Positions 59,261-64,000 of a DNA stretch of 64,000 nt are shown here, one piece after another (positions within the stretch are counted from its first letter, which is position 1; each line of letters begins with the position of its first letter). A program made the position numbers and the translations under genes. The notes beneath the pieces were generated by a model. It did no database searches. It saw nothing but the letters and a program-made list of their open reading frames with translations, and had not been told where the DNA came from. Where the stretch lies: NCBI GenBank assembly GCA_029339505.1, contig JAQISU010000036.1, forward strand, positions 588,501 to 652,500. Reading direction: 5' to 3'. This DNA comes from Unio delphinus. Lineage: Eukaryota > Mollusca > Bivalvia > Unionida > Unionidae.

Positions 59261-61809
59261 TTGCATAGTCTGAAATGTTAACACAGTAACTTCATACGAG
59301 ATGTCACAAGATCTGCATAAAATGTTGTTTGCTTTTATTCCGAAGGTTTTTAAGTAGAGTTTGGAATACCCAAGAATATATGATTTATTTTAGTGATATA
59401 GTAATTTAATTGAGTTTCCAAATATTAAATGAAGCATCAAGTCCTTTCAATTTTACTAAAATATCTTCCTTTTTCCTTGTCTTGCTTCAGTGTTGAAATT
59501 TTCTTAAACATTAGCACATCTTTTAATCATATTTAGAAGAAAGAAATATTCGTAAAGTATACCCTCAATTTCAATTACTTTACAGTAGGATATCCTAAAA
59601 TTAATTCATTGATTGTAATATTAGAAGACAGCCTTTGGCAAAACTGGATTTATATTTGACTGTTTATCGTGGTTATAAATATCAACTGTCAGACTATTAA
59701 ATACGATAATCCATACTACTTATTGTTTTAATTAATAGCATATCTCATGATCTAGGATACATGTAATTATCATGGAAACGTTCAATAAGATTAGCAATAG
59801 ATCTATGCATGCTTTAAATTTGCAATTTCAGTTAAATTGTTTAGTGTGAAGAGTTATGATTAAACGTTCTGAAATATTTGCTTGCTTTGGTTGTATTTGT
59901 AAGTGATACAAGTGATCACTGATTAGCATACTATTGACGCAGAGATCAGCTTCCGCTTCAACAGTGCCTTGTTTAAGCAAGAGGAAGTGGATCAACAACA
60001 AGCTGACCAAAACAGCAAAATACATGTGCACGAAACCTGCGTTATCATCACTCTCATATATGGCAGTGAATCAAGACCATTATACTCGTACCAAGAAAAA
60101 TGGTTAAACTGGTTTCACCTACACTGATACGTTCGACACAGACGTTCTCAAGCTGGCACACATCTTCAGCATGTCACAAGGATATGACAGCGTCGCGTAC
60201 GATGGTTTCGACATATGCACAGAATGGTTGATGGAACAATACCTGTACGGCAATCCAGCCTCTGGCAAAAGGCTGCCAAGGTCACCAAGGCCTAAACAGA
60301 GGTGTGCACTAGCGACATCAAGATTCTGGACATCGATGCAGGCAGCTATATTTATCCTTGTTGTAGTTAATTTTGTCAACGACACTGACTAATTTTACCC
60401 CAATGCCACTTGGTAATAAATAATATACTATTGCCAAGACAAATAGAATTTAGTATAACTTTGAAACCTGGAACAAATTGCTGAATCTTATTTTCATTAA
60501 GTCATGCTTTTGATGGCGCAAGTAGAACTAATCAATAAACGATTCCACATTCCCTTACAGAGTGCAATCCAATATTGCAATATGAAGGTTTATATATAAC
60601 ATATAACTAACTTAACACCTAATACTTCGATTTAGTCTAATTACTACATCTTTTGATTGTGCGTTGCTTGATTGTAGGAAAGGTGAGTCCATTTCAATAT
60701 TTAAGACCAAATATATTTCTTTACGTAATAATTTTCTTCAGTATTCAAACGTCCTAGCTGTATATAATACAATTTACGTATGTAAGCTTTTGGATTATGA
60801 AATATTTCTTTGTAAGTCAGTAGTTTTGTCAAGGACATTTAATAATTAGGTATTACATTTTTCGAACTCAAATTACCATGATGATAAACCTTAAAAACAT
60901 TGCAGGCCATATTACATTGTGTTGGAGTCTATTTGTGCTTTGGATTAACTGGCTGTTTATCATGTAACGGTGTTTTGCATTCTACCAATGCATTTCAAAT
61001 TTGTGAAACCTGTACGTCAAAATATTGACCCTGACACTGTTTACCGGATGCCAACGATATGCTTCATATCCTGATATCTCCATCAATACTGACCAGTAAA
61101 TCGGATTTCGTCATAATCTCATATCACACGTTTCACTATACTTGTTCATTGTATCAGAAATGAGATCTACAAAATTGTAATGAAAGTCTTTAATGACATG
61201 TTTGTAAAATACTTTGTTCGGTACAATATACATACTTTCCTTTTCTAAATGTAGTTGAGCTGTTAACTCGCAGCGAATTTAATGAGTTAAACAGAATTAA
61301 TGGACAAAAGTAAATTGTACTGGTTGTAAATTGTTGAAAACTCATAAGACCATCATTTATCAATCTAAAGATTATTATTTAAATTTCTTTTAGTTAACGA
61401 TAAAAATAGAAAATATAAAATAATTGGTGATGGAAATTCAGGATTAAATGTATTTATGTATTTTCTGGATAATGTGCTAATATCCTAATCCTAAACAGAA
61501 CTGAATTATGGATTAAAGAGTGACTTCAGGAATTCTCCCACTTCATTTAATAAATTGAATCCATTAACAAAACAGGCTGCAACTCTTGAGCTAGTGAATA
61601 ATAATCTAGTATTAAGTAATTACAGCTTATGAAGTAACATTACATCTTACAGTTTCTGAATTTATGAGCAAGGAGTTGTCCCAAGTGTTGCTGCAGAACG
61701 AATTTTCTTTTGCCATAACGCGTGTTCAGTTAAACAATGGCTGAATACTTGTATTCCCTGTGTATAATTTGAAATATTACTTCTGTCAGATCAATAAGAA
61801 TGCAGAGTT

Positions 61810-62009
<200 letters not shown>

Positions 62010-63871
62010 GCGATAACGATGCCAAGGTTTGGAGCGGAAATAAACGAGAATAATATAGAGCGCTGTTAATCTCAGGTCATACTTAAACTTCGTATAATGA
62101 CTAAATAGGCTGTTTTTATTTAATTTTTGCTTACTGACTCTAATTCATTTGTTATTTAAACGTTACGTATTGATTCTGTTCATTTTTTTAATTAAAATTT
62201 ATTTGCTCATACTTTATTCTATTTTATAATAAAAAAAATTGTGTAGTTACTCTATTTTCTATTGTATTTGAAAGTTACAGTAAATAGGAAAGCCGAAACC
62301 GCACGTACTATCTAATATCAGAGTCTGTATTATATTCTCAAACCTATCTAATTCAAAGATCGATTTGAATCGCAGCTACCTCAGTTCATCAAACACATAC
62401 TTACGACTGATAAAAGTCTTCTTCATCTCTCTTGAAACTACTGCTTAGCATTGTCATTTTATTTCTTCTCTTCAAGCTTAAAACTATATCCTGTATTGCA
62501 CCGACTTGAACAAAACATGCTGTAAATCGGCATATATTCCTTACACGTATTATATATAGCTTTCGATTATAATGGTTTCATGAACTTATCAGTCAGTTGA
62601 GACAATGATGATGATTGCCTCAGGACCTAATATTTGTTCACTTCATGTGGTCTCACCTATGGACATTTATAGCCAAGGTCAAGGATCAATTGCTGATTAA
62701 ATTCGAAACAAGACTCTCGCATTGATATGTATTTAGGGGTACTTAATTGATGACTTTTCTATCTGATACATCTAAGGTCCCCTTTTAGGAATTTAATTTA
62801 GCACATGTATAGGTCTAAATATCGTTTACATTCTGGTCAATATTGATTTAGTACTTAATCGATGAAGAAAAAAGGATAATGGTTATATATTTTGAATGGA
62901 GCTACTAAATAACGTGAAAACCAATTACTTAAAGGCCCTCTATTCAAGTGGTAAATCAAAGTAGTTGAAACGTGTACTTAGGGTTTCAATTTATATGACA
63001 TAGAATTATTGACCCTAGAGCACGAATTAAAATGTGTGATTTCGAGGCAGCAATCTACTTGTTATATGTTAACCAATTGTCTTTGCATGAACATCATCAT
63101 GATGCGAGTCGAGTCTTAGGCTCATTGAACTCTATACGCGCGCATCAACACGTTCTTTACAGGTAGAATTGTTTTGAAAAGGTCTTTTTGCTTTTTTCGG
63201 TCCATTCTGTGTTGCAATCAGGTTGATCTTAACAACAATGTGAACGATGTAATTTTGAGTGGTTTAAACAGTTTGTTTGTTAAAATATTAAATCGAAATC
63301 ATTAGAAGAGTTTACGTTTTTTTAATGCTAACATAGGCACACTCAAAGACCTGGATGATGCAGTAGAGTATACTGTATTATATGTAAAGGCTCAGGTATA
63401 CTGAAGCGGACAATTTTACGCATTAATGAATCGTTTGATGTGTGCACCCATTCCCCGACTGCAAAGAAACGCGAGTTAATTATAACAGTTAAACTCATCG
63501 TGCAGATTACATTTATCAGCTCGACTTTGAATACAAGTTTAAACGAGAGAAAAAGATCATTTATCAAGCTTCCATTCCAGACGTCAAAGAACATTTGATT
63601 GAATCATTGGCAACATTGGGTAATCATTATTTCTTATAGAAAGTTTCGCTTCGTGATAATTCAGGGGAAATTGTGCTTCACTCAAATATGCATTTAATAA
63701 CTGAAAAGGTTTTAACAATATATATGAATCAGTTCTCTCATACATCTTGTTAATAAAACAGTTCTTAGGAACTAAATATATAAAAAGGTCGTAAATAGTC
63801 GGATGCAATAAGCAGCGTTGATTTAAGTATAAGTAATTAATTTTCACATTTTGTTGGCGACCATATCATTG

Positions 63872-63940
<69 letters not shown>

Positions 63941-63941
63941 T
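63872..63941. repeat. (CA)n-(TA)n microsatellite
   Basis: A CA array passes into a TA array. Confidence 0.95.
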
Positions 63942-64000
63942 TCGATATCCAGAGGAATATTACAATTTAGATATAATTCAAATGCGCTTCATTTAAATGT

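Overview
The window looks like AT-rich nuclear DNA of an invertebrate animal. It has very long (AT)n, (ATT)n, (CA)n and (GA)n microsatellites, several minisatellites, a tRNA-derived SINE, two decayed non-LTR retrotransposon fragments and almost no host coding sequence. The SINE and LINE types suggest a mollusc or another lophotrochozoan, but the sequence alone does not settle the taxon.

Layout: 1-20.9 kb is gene-poor and rich in simple repeats. It holds one SINE (8.2-8.5 kb) and one plausible host coding exon on the minus strand (19.04-19.33 kb, with splice signals and a membrane anchor). A CR1/L2-like LINE 3' end lies at 20.97-22.14 kb and a Jockey-like reverse transcriptase fragment at 27.95-28.98 kb. 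A second, degraded SINE lies near 30 kb. At 32.7-35.2 kb an 18-bp minisatellite is split by a ~1.8-kb insertion carrying a broken, proline-rich, unrecognised reading frame. 35.7-43.8 kb is again gene-poor and ends in a 63-bp minisatellite.

The centre of interest is 43,889-59,135, a 15.2-kb Polinton/Maverick-type virus-like transposon inserted in a (TA)n tract. It is bounded by ~270-280 bp terminal inverted repeats that start AGCAGCAG. A leftward block carries a putative penton-like protein, a membrane protein, a fibre-like repeat protein, an adenain-type protease, a pX-like protein, a double-jelly-roll-type major capsid candidate, small virion-like proteins, a coiled-coil protein, an unknown protein, an HNH homing endonuclease and a cysteine-rich protein. 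A rightward gene then encodes an unusual fusion: basic repeats, a divergent family-B polymerase-like palm, an SF1-type helicase and an HNH domain. It is followed by a leftward DDE integrase and a zinc-ribbon plus parvovirus-like phospholipase A2 gene, and a rightward packaging ATPase. Together these would replicate, integrate, package and mature a virion.

The copy is only lightly decayed: four genes carry one in-frame stop codon each and three carry a single frameshift, two of them in A9 runs. Genes are extremely tight (divergent starts 24 bp and 5 bp apart, an 8-bp convergent overlap). The 59.1-64 kb flank holds only simple repeats and no confident gene.
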